Shown piece after piece: positions 6,908-6,986 of a stretch of DNA of 6,986 nucleotides. A program made the position numbers and the translations under genes. Below the pieces are notes generated by a model. It searched no databases. It had not been told where the DNA came from and saw only the letters and a list, made by a program, of their open reading frames with translations. This stretch comes from Phycisphaerales bacterium (lineage in GTDB: Bacteria; Planctomycetota; Phycisphaerae; Sedimentisphaerales; Anaerobacaceae): positions 1 through 6,986 of the forward strand of contig DSDB01000660.1 of the NCBI GenBank assembly GCA_011057845.1, read 5' to 3'. Position 1 is the first letter of the stretch; the number at the start of each line of letters is the position of its first letter.

Positions 6908-6936
6908 CTTATATTTCAAAACAAACCCCCACGCAA
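6908..6936 (-). promoter_or_regulatory. Sigma70-like promoter of proS
   Basis: On the minus strand TTGCGT (6931-6936) and TATAAG (6908-6913) are separated by exactly 17 bases. The -10 box matches five of six consensus positions and the -35 box three of six. The expected start lies near 6901, leaving an untranslated leader of about 50 bases in an AT-richer stretch than the surrounding genes. Confidence 0.55.
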
Positions 6937-6950
6937 GCCCATTTCGCCCC

Positions 6951-6979
6951 TTGTCCGCGACCCACGTGGCGGCTATACT
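6951..6979 (+). promoter_or_regulatory. Divergent sigma70-like promoter pointing out of the right edge
   Basis: On the plus strand TTGTCC (6951-6956) and TATACT (6974-6979) are separated by 17 bases; matches are four of six and five of six. The palindrome CCACGTGG (6962-6969) sits in the spacer. The transcription start would fall at about the last base of the window, so the gene driven is not visible. Confidence 0.45.
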
Positions 6980-6986
6980 CCGTCCA

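Overview
This is a GC-rich bacterial chromosomal window. Every gene I can support lies on the minus strand, so the genes read from right to left. The mix suggests Planctomycetota (Phycisphaerae-like) or another environmental Gram-negative lineage: a Tat-exported TIM-barrel sugar isomerase, a DUF4416 protein, a polyprenyl-phosphate sugar-1-phosphate transferase and an O-antigen ligase carrying a TPR tail. That placement is an inference from gene content, not a match to a known genome.

Layout in transcription order: (1) 6849-6986 is a promoter region with a good sigma70-like promoter for proS and a second, divergent promoter pointing out of the right edge. (2) 5109-6848 is proS, prolyl-tRNA synthetase, closed by an intrinsic terminator. 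(3) 4167-5048 is a Tat-signal sugar isomerase/epimerase-like protein with a strong ribosome binding site and its own terminator-like hairpin. (4) 1-4102 is a tight three-gene run: a DUF4416 protein, a MraY/WecA-type glycosyl-1-phosphate transferase, and a polytopic O-antigen ligase/polymerase whose C-terminal TPR region runs off the left edge. Gaps inside this run are 21 and 6 bases, so it is probably one operon.

The glycosyltransferase would put the first sugar phosphate on undecaprenyl phosphate. The ligase/polymerase would act on the finished lipid-linked glycan at the periplasmic face of the membrane. DUF4416 has no established role, and its position suggests a link to this surface-glycan pathway. 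proS is housekeeping and probably independent.

The most notable structure is a 64-base double-hairpin repeat inserted in frame in the ligase gene. It adds about 23 residues to a loop, and its two arms differ by compensatory base-pair changes. I saw no CRISPR array, tRNA, rRNA or transposase gene, and no clear evidence of an undescribed multi-gene system. Apart from the promoter region at the right edge (138 bases), the window is almost fully coding.
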